Below are positions 1 to 10,565 of a DNA stretch of 64,000 nucleotides, in pieces (the stretch's first letter is position 1; every line of letters starts with the position of its first letter). A program made the translations under genes and the position numbers. A model generated the notes under the pieces. The model was not told the DNA's origin. It did no database searches and was given only the letters and a program-made list of their open reading frames with translations. Origin of the DNA: Chaenocephalus aceratus (Eukaryota > Chordata > Actinopteri > Perciformes > Channichthyidae). The DNA lies in the NCBI GenBank assembly GCA_023974075.1, contig JAMFTG010000723.1, positions 26,001 to 90,000 of the forward strand, in the 5' to 3' direction.

Positions 1-1332
1 ACAACCGGATCATTTGGGTTTGAAGTAAATGAAGACACAGTATCAAAGTGAATAAATAATGCATCACTCTTTTTAGTTTGGAAGCTACTTTGTATTTGTT
101 ATAATGCTGCAGTGGAGTAGTATAATGTGAATGTGACTCCTGACAGTTTCTAAGAGAGAATGAAAACAACTCCATCAAATCAAACACGTTGCGCAGCTCC
201 AGCATGCCATGCTTTACCCCTCACATGTTTTCTGCTGAGTGTCCTTCATCAGGGTGGGAGCTTCTTTGTTTACAGCAGGTTCATCCGTCACATGACTTCA
301 CACAAGGAAACAGATTTCATGAGTTTGGCATCTATGAATGTAAAGGTTAAAACAGATGTTTGAAGGGATGCAATGCAACAAATAAGAAGAGATTAGATCA
401 TTAAGATATTCAGATTATTTATCTTTTATTGTAAAGCTTTGTTGAACAATTGTCTTTCATCATTTATAGTCTCTGTAATTTGTCACATGGCTATTTGACA
501 GATGTACCAAAGAAACAGAAATCAAGCTTATAGACACATTTCTGAATTAAACAGCTGGTTATTTCATCACACGATATCTGAAGCAGCTTAAAAAATACTA
601 CACTTAATTATACAGCTGTTATTCCCTCTAGGTTGATTAGAAATTGATATTTTCAGTTACCATGAATGTTATTGTCCATCTATAGAGGACTGAAAATGTC
701 ACATAGGCTAACGAAAGAACATTGTAAGAATGAAATAATGAATTCAAATAAATGTATTAAATGACTTGCAGTAAAACAACATATCTAAAGATAATTCATC
801 AAAAGACCCAAAGATATAAAAACGGTAAACTGATAACGTATTCTGCTATAACGTGATGTTTGACTAGAAACTAGATGTTGATAAAAGGAGAAGTGACAGC
901 TTTGATTTGTTGGTTTGGTTGATGTCATGAAGTTTCAGCACGATATACAGACTTCTTACATTTCTTCAAGAATTCACACAAAACTTAATCAAACATTCTC
1001 ATTTCATCCATTACAAAGAAAAACAGAAAATAAATTCATCCATTTAAAGATTCTTGGATTAAAAATGTGAACATTCATCGATCATTAAATGAGTCAAATG
1101 AAAACTATAAACACACTGTAATAAAGTTTGATGCAAAATAAACTATAGCAACAAACAATCAAGTTGTTTTGTTGGTTTTTGTCTCTTTGATTATAATGCG
1201 TAAAAATGTCATGCAAAGATTAATCTCATTCTCATCTGTTGATTCTTTTCTTGATTGTTCCAAAGAGATGTAGACGGAGAGTGAAGTCAGAATAAAGTCT
1301 GAACCAACACTCCTGAGCATCACAGAGGAATC
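1..1332. other. 3' flank of the TRIM gene, no gene seen
   Basis: AT-rich sequence downstream of the TRIM stop codon on the minus strand. It probably holds the 3' UTR. A short ORF at 160-363 has no recognisable domain. I see no transposon termini. Confidence 0.5.
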
Positions 1333-2745
1333 TCACTCACAGACTTTGATATCAGCAGTTTTAGCATCACCAGCTTTTCCAATACTGAAATATGGGAAGA
1401 GTTTCTCAGTGAAAGTGTCTCTGAGAGTGCAGATGGGAGTCTTGTGTTCAGGGACGTAGAAGGACACCTTCCCCCTGTCATAGTCCAGCTGGACTCTGAT
1501 CCTCTGGAGATTCTTCTTCACTCTGACAGTCTTACCAGCACCATTAGAGTATCTTCCACTGCCATGACATAAACACCAGATTCCATATTCTGGTGAGGCA
1601 AATGTCTCTCCCTTCCTGTCAGCTGACTCTTTAGTGTAACCTATATTCCAGGCAGGATGATCTCCCACCTCCACCTCCCAGCTGTGTCTCCCTGAGCTGA
1701 AGCCCTCAGAGCCCAGAACATTAGCATACTTAGTGCATCTCTCTGGATTACCAGGAAGCTGCTGAGATGTGTCTCCTTGTCTCACACTGGTCAGATCATC
1801 AGACAGAGAGAGCCAGCTGCTTGCAGTGTTTGGGTCCAGAAGGACAGGACTGAAGTGGACCTGGTCCTTCATCTTCTCCCAGACTCTGAAGGACAGGTTG
1901 CCCAGGTGTTTGGCCACATCTGTCAGCGCTCCTGGGAGCAGCTGTGGGTCTGCCAGCGAGCTCTGGACTCTGGCTCTGCTCTGAGTGGCTTTATAACTGC
2001 TGAGGAAGGGCCCGTTGTGTTTCTGCAGCTCTTCTTCAACAGCAGAGATACTGTGTGACAGAGAGGAGATGTGCTCCTGAATGCTCTTCATCTCTCTGCT
2101 GATCGTCTTCCCTTTCTGCTCCTCTTCCTCCCTCAGAGATGCCAGTCTGGACTCCTCTTCCTCTTTCAGGAACTGGTGGAGCTTGATGAACTCTGCTCTG
2201 ATCTGCCTCTCTGTGGACAGCAGCTGCTTCTCGGACACTTGAATCACTGCATTGTATGTTGTCTCCACTCCTTTGTATTTGTCCCTCTTGTCCTGCAGAG
2301 ACTCTAAGTCAGATTTCAGCAGGTCCTTCAGCTCACTGACTGCTTGTTCTACAGGAACCACCTTGTGACCCTGGTGGAGAGAAAACTCACAGACAGGACA
2401 CACAGCTCTCTCTTCATCCATACAGAACAATCTAGGCTCTTCTGGATGTTTACTACACACCACCTCCACCTTCTTCTTCTCTCCTTTCTCTGTCTCAGAG
2501 GATCCAGCTTCCTGTCTCTCAGCAAAGGAGTCAGACAGCTCCTTCAGTGCAAAGTTCCCCACAGGATCTTTGGAGGACTTTCTTTTACAAATGGGACAGT
2601 TTGTGTTCTTACTTTGTTCCCAGAATGTCTGCAGGCAGCTCGAACAGAAGCTGTGGTTACAGTCCAGAGACACGGGATCTCTGAAAGTCTCTGAACACAC
2701 ATGGCAGCTCAGGAAACTTTCAACAAGAGCGATTTTCTCAGCCAT
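1333..2745 (-). CDS. TRIM protein (RING, B-box 2, coiled coil, PRY/SPRY), TRIM35/A33-like
   Basis: This is a 470-residue intronless ORF and a likely E3 ubiquitin ligase. The RING is canonical C3HC4: C14, C17, C29, H31, C34, C37, C50, C53. A B-box 2 follows (C97, H100, C108, C116, C119, H124, H127). A long acidic/lysine-rich coiled coil spans roughly residues 130-260. The C-terminal PRY/SPRY (about 280-470) shows the family motifs SGRHSWEVEV, WNIGY and VSFYV. Length and architecture match the large fish TRIM expansions resembling TRIM35 or zinc-binding protein A33; several members of such families act in antiviral or inflammatory signalling, but nothing here proves that role. The start is the ATG just before the RING. 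The paralogue in the second duplicon is broken, so this is the intact copy. The exact orthologue is not assignable by eye. Confidence 0.93.
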   Translation of the reverse strand: MAEKIALVESFLSCHVCSETFRDPVSLDCNHSFCSSCLQTFWEQSKNTNCPICKRKSSKDPVGNFALKELSDSFAERQEAGSSETEKGEKKKVEVVCSKHPEEPRLFCMDEERAVCPVCEFSLHQGHKVVPVEQAVSELKDLLKSDLESLQDKRDKYKGVETTYNAVIQVSEKQLLSTERQIRAEFIKLHQFLKEEEESRLASLREEEEQKGKTISREMKSIQEHISSLSHSISAVEEELQKHNGPFLSSYKATQSRARVQSSLADPQLLPGALTDVAKHLGNLSFRVWEKMKDQVHFSPVLLDPNTASSWLSLSDDLTSVRQGDTSQQLPGNPERCTKYANVLGSEGFSSGRHSWEVEVGDHPAWNIGYTKESADRKGETFASPEYGIWCLCHGSGRYSNGAGKTVRVKKNLQRIRVQLDYDRGKVSFYVPEHKTPICTLRDTFTEKLFPYFSIGKAGDAKTADIKVCE

Positions 2746-3036
2746 TTGGTATTAAAGTTACTTCTAGAGCAGGACTCACCAACTGACAGTCTCTCCACTT
2801 CTCCCCAAATATACTCCAAACGTGTGTCTCCGAGCAGAAATCTCGCACCCTGTAATGGCGTCTCAGCTGTTCAACAATGTCAAAATCCACTTTCGTTTTC
2901 TCCGACCTCCATCACAGGGTGAATGATCAACATCAGGAAATGCTGCTATGTCATGTATTCACCAGCAGATGGAGTCAGGATGTCTTTCAGAGGGAAATGT
3001 CCTTTGGTATTCAGTTCAGGACAGTGACTTTGTCCA
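2746..3036. other. 5' flank of the TRIM gene
   Basis: Short sequence between the TRIM start codon and the left end of the Harbinger-like MITE. It probably holds the 5' UTR and promoter. No clear TATA box or splice signal was recognised. Confidence 0.4.
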
Positions 3037-4078
3037 GGGGGGTATACTGCGAAGCAGGATTTTCCCTTAGCCGGCTAAATTCAGGGGAAACTCCGGCTTT
3101 CCGGTCATCCGAAGCTGGTTCTCTTTTTAGCGGCTAGATCTCCATGGTAATATATGCTAAGCAGCTAACCTGGTCGGGACCAGGTTAGGTTGCAGGCTAA
3201 GAGCTCAACTCAGTGAAAGCACCGCCTGCTGACCAATCAGAGCTCAGTGTGCGGAGTTTAAAGCGATCAAGTCATATTACAGGAGAAAGGAAATACAGAA
3301 AAACTGCCGTCGCAGGAAAGACGGCCGGCAAAAATCACCGACTGTGTGAACGTGAACATTAATAGAATATCACCTCCATCTTCAGAGCAATCTGACTATT
3401 ATAACATTAGCGTTAAGAAAGCTTACTTAAATATCTGCCACGACATAAGTAACCGGATCAGAGTACATTAAGTACAGTCCGCGGCACATCACTTCATAAT
3501 GTATCATATATCTCCTGATCTGAGTCAGCTGAGCCGTATCTGGCCGTGCAACACTCACAGTGTCACAGACTGGATGCAGAAGTATTATTTTAAGCAACAC
3601 ATTAAGTTGACGAAACACTTGAGTCAAATGTAATTAAAGTCAGATCGTGTTTTAGACGGGGCAGTGATATCATAAACCTGTTAATGTACGCATTCAAACA
3701 CTTTTTCTTTTGCCAGCTGTATTCACCTTGCAGGTGCAGCTATGTGGCTTTGATCCTGGATCAAGTGTTTAAGTCATGGATGTTTAAAGTTTAACTTCTT
3801 CATATTTGACTAGTATTAAAGTTTACTTTTCATTCAGGAAGTATGACGCTGCGCTGTCAGTGCGCTTCTCCATGTTTGTGATTGGTCGAATGCTCCAGAT
3901 ACCACCCCTTTCATGTGAACGCGCACCTAACTAGATAGGACACGGCTGGCTTGAGCGATCCACTTGATAACCAGCGTCGTAGGACCGCTTAGCGAGAGCG
4001 CGTATGTTTTGGATTAGGCCAACCGGCTAACTCAAACATATCCAGGTTAGGTTGAACCAGCTTCGTAGTATAGGCCCC
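3037..4078. mobile_element. Non-autonomous DNA transposon (Harbinger-like MITE)
   Basis: The left end GGGGTATACTGCGAAGC and the inverted right end GGGGCCTATACTACGAAGC form imperfect terminal inverted repeats. Both ends continue with related CCGGCTAA-type subterminal motifs. Taking the shorter left end, a 3-bp AGG direct repeat flanks the element, the TSD length expected of PIF/Harbinger elements, although AGG is not the usual TWA. The 1.04-kb interior has no transposase ORF. The superfamily assignment is inference. Confidence 0.65.
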
Positions 4079-4171
4079 AGGTATCTGTTGAAGAAAAACA
4101 CATACAATTTAACACGTTTAAAAAAAAAACTTAGGATGAAAAGGAAAATGCTCATACATAAAAGTTTGAAG

Positions 4172-4252
4172 TGGACAGTTTGTGTTCTTACTTTGTTCCC
4201 AGAATGTCTGCAGGCAGCTCGAACAGAAGCTGTGGTTGCAGCTCAGAGACAC
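4172..4252 (-). pseudogene. Orphan fragment of a TRIM RING domain
   Basis: About 80 bp nearly identical to the part of the neighbouring TRIM ORF around plus positions 2587-2670. On the minus strand it encodes CNHSFCSSCLQTFWEQSKN, the middle of the RING. Similarity stops abruptly on both sides and no B-box or SPRY follows, so it is a small duplicated piece rather than a gene. It lies just right of the MITE. The same fragment is present in duplicon 2. Confidence 0.85.
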
Positions 4253-4608
4253 AAACAAAAACTCACTTCGTTGTATCTTCATTCCAATGGAAGGAGAATC
4301 GATGGCAGTGAGAGAAAAATATAGCACTTATTGAACAGTAGAGCATTTAAACATGTCACAGTAAAAGCACAAAATCCAAATATGAACGTGAAATGAGAAT
4401 AATATGTCCTTTTTAAAAAGTACACTAAAGAGTCGAGCTTTTTCAACAATTGAAACTGAAATAATTCTAATAATATGATTAATAAATTAAGATGGGCCTT
4501 GTGCTTTCTCCTTCCTTCACGGTCTACAGTTGTGTGGATTTAGAGGACAGTTATCATAATGAAGTCACATGATCTATCCGCTTATCCATCAACTTTCTCA
4601 CTGAAGCT

Positions 4609-4610
4609 AG

Positions 4611-4638
<28 letters not shown>
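4609..4638. repeat. (CA)n microsatellite
   Basis: About 14 CA units in an uninterrupted run. The matching run in duplicon 2 is at 41911-41940. Confidence 0.95.
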
Positions 4639-4641
<3 letters not shown>

Positions 4642-5935
4642 CTCACTCCCATCCCGTCACATATTGACGAACGGTCAGGGCCCCTCCCCGTCGCTATATT
4701 ACCCCTTGCCCGTCAGGCTGCTACGGGCAGGGCGTCCCATAGACCTTCATAATGCCTATTTTAAGGTTCATTTGGCCATTAAAATGCGTTTTGATGTAAT
4801 TTTATGCGAGTAATGAGTTTTTATTTCTGATTATTTGTGCAGTACATGTACATGATGTTTAGTTTGCTAGTTATGACGAAGATTACTTCATGAATGCTAA
4901 CGTTTTTTTGGTGGAAATGTGTTTTTTTCACAGCAAAGTCACCCTCTGTACTTGGACTTATTGGGAGAATCTAAAGGCAAGAACATCCCAAATATGAATT
5001 TAGGTCTTTATTGTAGACCTTTAGTGTTGCCGTCTGTGAGGAAAATACATGGGGCTCAGAGCCTCGTATTTTTAAAATCTTTTTTTCCTTCTAATTTGTT
5101 ATTCTTTTCAAAATAACACACTGTTATTTACTCACCAATAACACACAATTATCCTTGCTTTTATTTATTGGTTTAATTCCATAATCTCGGTCTTTTTTGG
5201 TGTTCGTCAGGAACTGAATTTCAAAATAAAAATAACCGGAAACAGACGTAGGCCTATAAGACACTACACTACCCATAATCCCCAGCTGTCGTTTAGGACT
5301 ACGGTCCCCGTGATTACTCTTCAAGGTCTGGGATTGGATGTTGGAGTGGCAGTGCGCCAAGGTTACGCAGAGCGTCAAACAGCTGTTTGAAATGGAACGA
5401 AACCACGCCAGACTATCCAAAACTGGAATCGAACGCACCCCAGAACTACACACTTCACTATTGTGTTTCGCAAAATGTTCTATGGGACGTCTCTACTGAA
5501 CGTTTTCGTTTTTCCCACAATTAGAAGTTGCCAGTATTAAACACATTGGTGTTATCAAATGTAAAACATATAATTAATAAATGGGTGAAAATCGCTGTCC
5601 ATAATACGCAGCATCAATATATAGCATTAATATACCCACATGACAGCTCATTGATACTTTGTAATTCTACTCCACTACAATTCAGAGGTCAACACAGACA
5701 GTCTGTTGAGCGCTGAGACGTGATCCACCTTTGCTGAGTTCCGGATGAGAGCCACGTTCAACCTCATCCACCACAGCGGACCCGAGTTCCACTAAAGGCA
5801 CGCCGGGAAGGGTTTCAGGAGCCACTCCACACTGGGCGAATCACTTCTGGGATCCTACTTTTGCCCGCCGAGTGGATTTAGCACGAGAGGGAGCAACTCT
5901 TGCAGAGATAAAGAGTCGGAAGTGTGGTCCCGGCT

Positions 5936-6072
5936 CTCCTCTCGCCGCTCCTCACACCGCGTATCGCCGCTCCTCACACCGCTCCTCTCGCCGCTCCTCT
6001 CGCCGCTCCTCTCGCCGCTCCTCTCGCCGCTCCTCTCGCCGCTCCTCACACCGCGTATCGCCGCTCCTCTCC
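5936..6072 (+). repeat. 12-bp tandem repeat in the LINE 5' region
   Basis: Tandem units of CTCGCCGCTCCT with CTCACACCG variants. Duplicon 2 has one more unit. Such GC-rich monomers are common in LINE 5' UTRs and may carry promoter activity; here that is inference. The serine/arginine-rich and proline/leucine-rich ORFs across it are by-products of the repeat. Confidence 0.8.
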
Positions 6073-6225
6073 GCGCCTGTGCTACCGGCGGAGATGTAAA
6101 GTGGATTACATAGCCGGTGTAACGCGGTGGGATTACCTTCTCTACTCTGCTGTGCTGCTATAGCTGACGCCTGGTTCCACCTTGCTCCGGGAACAGCGTG
6201 GATACTGTTGTGCTGGACTGGGAGA

Positions 6226-9200
6226 ATGGCGGGTGTCGTGTTTCTGCTGTGCCTTTTCTTGGCTGTGCTGGACAAGGAGAAGATCGCTAGTCGTCCTGAA
6301 AAATCTACTGGATTCGGGTATGTTCTGCCGCCCGCAGTGGACATCCCCTGTACAGTTTCGGAGGTGTTGCACAAACAATTGCTGGTTGCACTGTCGCGGA
6401 CATTCATTTCGGAAAATGTTTGTCTTTCTCACATGCCTGCCACGATGGTCCTTCAGAATTGTTTTTTAAACTCTAATCTCACTTTCGCGAAGTTTGCTGG
6501 TGACTCTAGAACAGCTGACAATGTATGTGTGTTGATTAAGAGGAAAAGGTGCTTGGTATTTTTATTGTTGTTACTATCAGGAAATGTACAGCCAAATCCA
6601 GGTCCACCTAGCAGTATTAGTCAAATAGCTACTCCTGCTGATTTTATATCTAGATCTGGGCTAGGTTTAATTCATTTAAATGTGCGTAGTCTGTTACCTA
6701 AATTAGATTGTGTCCATATTTGGGCGAGTTCGACTGATGCTGATGTCATTGTCTTATCAGAAACGTGGCTAGATAAATCCATTTTGGCCTCTGACATTTA
6801 CATAAATGGTTACAGTGTATATCGTACTGACCGGCCTAAAAAAGGTGGTGGCGTTGCCATTTATGTGAAAAATAAGTTTTGTGTAACTAATATGGTTTCC
6901 AAATCTGTTAGTAAACTGCTAGAATTTTTAGCCGTGAATATTGAGGTAACAAAGGGTCAACAGGTCATGGTGGTGGGCTGCTACAGGGCCCCCTCGGCTG
7001 TCAAGGACTCTTTATCGTCATTGGCAAAACTGTTATCACAACTTTCCTACAAGGAAATAGTGCTGCTTGGTGATTTTAATTGGGACTGGTTAACTTCTGT
7101 GTCAGAGGATTTTAAAAACCTGTGTACCTCTTTGAATTGTACCCAGATTATAGACAGTCCTACTCGCCCAAATATTAAGTCCCCAAATAAATCCTCCTTA
7201 ATTGATCTAATTTTAACAAATGTTCCACATAAATACTCATCTGTGGGAGTATTTGCTAATGATGTGAGTGACCACTGTGTTGTAGCCACAATTAGGGACA
7301 CTAAGGTCCAAAAGGTTAAACCACGTATCATCACAAAGAGAGACAAAAAACACTTTGTGGAGCAGGGTTTTTTACATGATCTGTTTGATTTTGATTGGGG
7401 TAAAATCAATTTGTGTGCTGATGTAGAAACTGCATGGTCTTATTTTTATCTTGGTTTTATGAAAATTATAGATAGACATGCACCTCTGCGTACATTTAGA
7501 GTGAAGGGACGAAACAATCCCTGGTTTTCTGCTAAGCTGTCCAGTCTCCTTCATGAGAGAAATAATGCTTGGGCTAAGGCTAGGAAATCAGGCTCAGAGG
7601 TAGAATGGCTACGTTTTAGGCAGCTAAGAAATAGCTTCACATCGCAAATAAAAAGTGCTAAATCAAAGTACTATTTGTCAGTTTCCACAGAAAACCTGAA
7701 TAATCCTAGGACATTTTGGAAAGCCATAAAATCGATTTCCACTGGTGAGATCCCAAATGAGCTACCTCCGTGCCTCACCACAGCATCTGGCTCTATATCA
7801 GACAGGGCTACTATGCTAAATTGCTTTAATAAGCATTTTGTGTCTTGTGGCTCTCTGTTTGATTCTGTCACTGACTGTACTTCTGCTTCTGTGAACGCTC
7901 CAATCCTTGACTCTGAACAATGTGGTCTGGAAAACCCTTTCAGTTTTACTCCTTTAACTATTGGTATTGTTCATGAAGCATTATCCAAGCTGGATCCTAG
8001 GAAACCGGCTGGCCCGGACAACGTAGAACCTTGCTTTTTAAAGATAGCTGCAGATTTTATTGCTCCACCTCTTACTACTCTTTTTAACCTCTCCCTCAGC
8101 ACGAACACAATTCCAAAAGTATGGAAGTCTGCTTGTGTCTTGCCTTTACTGAAAGGAGGGGAGGCAACTATTTTAAATAACTATAGGCCAATCTCTAAAT
8201 TGTCAGTTCTGGAGAAGGTGCTCGAATGACTTGTGAGTGAACAAGTAAAGGAGTTTTTATGTATAAATGATATCCTGTCTGAGCATCAGTCAGGATTCAG
8301 AAAGAAACACAGCACCATCACTGCCACGATGAAAGTGGTAAATGACATTACTACTATTTTAGATAATAAGCAGAGTTGTGCAGCTCTGTTTATTGACCTT
8401 TCCAAAGCGTTTGACACCATTGATCATAGCATTTTAAAGCAGAGGCTACTCAGTATTGGCATGTCCAGCAATGCAGTGGGGTGGTTTGTGAACTACCTCT
8501 CTGAAAGGTCCCAATGTGTTCACTTTGATGGACTGTCTTCTGAGTGGTTAAACATTTCTAATGGTGTACCACAAGGTTCTGTTTTAGGACCACTTTTATT
8601 CTCCATATATATTAACAGCGTAGGTGAAAATGTGGATGAAACTACTTTACATTTTTATGCGGATGATACTGTGATGTATTGTGCAGGTCCCTCCATTAAA
8701 GAGGCTGTTGTTAAATTACAGGCTGTTTTTAACATTATTCAGACTCAGCTCTCTGAACTAAAGCTTCTTTTAAATGTGGATAAAACCAAGGTAATGCTCT
8801 TTTCAAAAGCAAAAAAGACACCAGAGCCTGTTTTAGATATTGTAACTACGCAAGGAACAAAACTTGAAGTTGTTGCCTGTTATAAATACCTTGGTATCTG
8901 GCTTGATGATTGTCTCTCTTTTAAACTTCATGTCAATAACCTGCTTAAAAAGCTGAGGGTTAGGCTAGGGTTCTTTTTCAGAAACGAGTCCTGTTTCTCG
9001 CTTGAGGCCAGGAAAAGGCTCTGTGACCTTTTGACCTGTGCTGGACTCTGGTGATTTGTTGTATATGAATGCACCTGCCAATTGCCTGAGCAAATTGGAT
9101 GCTGCGTATCACAGTGCTCTGAGATTTGTCACAAATTGTAAAGCGCTTACACATCACTGTACCCTGTATACCAAGGCAGGTTTACCATCACTCTCTGTAC

Positions 9201-9508
9201 GGAGGCTCAGTTACTGGTACACTTTTATTTATAAAGCTATGTTGGGCAAACTCCCGTATTACATCTGTTCTCTGGTAAAGCAGAAAGTTGCGGGCAGCTA
9301 TTGTCTGAGATCGCAGGATGTGGTCTTGTTAGATGTGCCAAGAGTGAGGACTGTCTTAGGTAAGACGGCTTTTATGTGCACAGCTCCACTTGCTTGGAAC
9401 AGCCTACAGTCCAAATTAAAATTGAGCAATTTTATTTCTCTGAATGTTTTTAAGGCACGTCTGCACGAGATGCTTTCTGACACTATGGGTGTTTGTAAGT
9501 GTTGGTGA
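6226..9508 (+). pseudogene. LINE ORF: AP endonuclease plus reverse transcriptase, interrupted
   Basis: The first in-frame ATG is at 6226. An N-terminal hydrophobic stretch ends in SGNVQPNPGP (NPGP at 6595-6606), a degenerate 2A-like motif. The endonuclease follows, with LNVRSLLPKL, VLSETWLD, LLGDFNWDW and the catalytic VSDH. The reverse transcriptase has FIDLSKAFDTIDH, NGVPQGSVLGPLLF and the active-site YADD. The reading frame is broken by a TGA at 8227-8229, where CGA would give arginine, and by a frameshift near 9030-9050, after which the C-terminal part continues in another frame to 9508. Both lesions are shared with duplicon 2, so the element was dead before the duplication. Confidence 0.9.
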
Positions 9509-9740
9509 ATATGTAATTATGATGTCCTCTATTGTTTGTTTTTATGTTGTTTTTATGTTTCATGTGGAACTAAATTGATGCAGGTCTCCCTTGTAAAAGA
9601 GATCCATGATCTCAAGGGACCTATCTGTCTAAATAAAGGTTTGAAATGAAATGAAATGAAATAGACATTTAAAAAAGGACAGAATATATATATTTCAATG
9701 CTCAAAACAGCAGCATCGAACAGATTATCTGGTGGAGCTT

Positions 9741-10565
9741 CTATGAGTCTGAGTCCCTGAAATTGTTCTCACACTGGTCACAGGAGTAGGGTTTCTCTCC
9801 AGTGTGGATTCTCTGGTGGCGCTTCAAATTGCCTGACTGGCTAAAGCTCTTCACACACTGGTCACAGGTGAAAGGTTTTTCTCCAGTGTGGGTTCTCTGG
9901 TGACGCTTCAATTTGCCTGACTGGCTAAAGCTCTTCTCACACTGGTCACAGGAGTAGGGTTTCTCTCCAGTGTGGATTCTCTGGTGGCGCTTCAAATCGC
10001 CTGACTGGCTAAAGCTCTTCACACACTGGTCACAGGTGAAAGGTTTTTCTCCAGTGTGGGTTCGCTGGTGGACCTTCAATGAGCCTGAGTCCGTGAAACT
10101 TTTCTCACACTGGTCACAGGAGTAGGGTTTCTCTCCAGTGTGGATTCTCTGGTGGACCTTCAATGAGCCTGAGTCCGTGAAACTTTTTTCACACTGGTCA
10201 CAGGAGTAGGGTTTCTCTCCAGTGTGGATTCTCTGGTGGACCTTCAAATTGCCTGACTGGCTAAAGGTCTTCTCACACTGGTCACAGGTGAAAGGCTTTT
10301 CTCCAGTGTGGATTCTCTGGTGGCGCTTCAAATCACCTGACTGGCTAAAGCTCTTCTCACACTGGTCACAGGTGAAAGGTTTCTCTCCAGTGTGGGTTCT
10401 CTGGTGGATCTTCAAATTGCCTGAACTCCTGAAACTCTTCTCACACTGGTCACAGGTGTGTGGTGTTCCTATTGTGGCTGTAGACTGATGTTGATCCAGC
10501 TGTTCTCCGATGATACTCTTCTCCCCCTCATCATAAAGTCTATATTGGTTTTTGCAGGTCTCTTC
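9741..10565 (-). CDS. Zinc-finger gene, exon 2 (finger array)
   Basis: Acceptor TTTTATAG immediately before GAAGAGACC. 274 codons plus stop. It contains the acidic leader and all fingers. Confidence 0.88.
   Translation of the reverse strand, partial: EETCKNQYRLYDEGEKSIIGEQLDQHQSTATIGTPHTCDQCEKSFRSSGNLKIHQRTHTGEKPFTCDQCEKSFSQSGDLKRHQRIHTGEKPFTCDQCEKTFSQSGNLKVHQRIHTGEKPYSCDQCEKSFTDSGSLKVHQRIHTGEKPYSCDQCEKSFTDSGSLKVHQRTHTGEKPFTCDQCVKSFSQSGDLKRHQRIHTGEKPYSCDQCEKSFSQSGKLKRHQRTHTGEKPFTCDQCVKSFSQSGNLKRHQRIHTGEKPYSCDQCENNFRDSDS

Larger units (their letters stand above)
4079..5708. other. Intergenic stretch between MITE and LINE
   Basis: Apart from the RING fragment (4172-4252) and a CA microsatellite (4609-4638), I see no gene. 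The sequence after the CA run (about 4639-4800) resembles a common fish interspersed repeat but was not identified. Short ORFs at 5124-5453 and elsewhere lack domains. Confidence 0.45.
5709..9662 (+). mobile_element. LINE, L2/CR1-like, near full length, decayed
   Basis: Non-LTR retrotransposon with a GC-rich 5' region containing 12-bp tandem units, an endonuclease/reverse-transcriptase ORF, and a 3' end reading CTAAATAAAGGTTTGAAATG followed by TGAAA repeats, as in teleost L2/CR1-type elements. The 3' end is clear. The 5' limit is approximate, placed just before a region that reads as a LINE 5' UTR. No target-site duplication was recognised. The clade assignment is by motif style, not phylogeny. 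Confidence 0.85.

Noticed and set aside
160..363. 67-residue ORF, repeated at 37463-37666
   Set aside because: No domain, no splice context. It is retained in copy 2 only because the whole block is duplicated.
3240..3480. Possible Myb-like protein remnant of a Harbinger element (KITDCVN-type words)
   Set aside because: The resemblance is limited to a few residues and could not be extended, so the MITE is described without a coding claim.
5855..6407. Arginine/serine-rich small proteins around the LINE start
   Set aside because: They are translations of the 12-bp GC-rich tandem repeat in the LINE 5' region.
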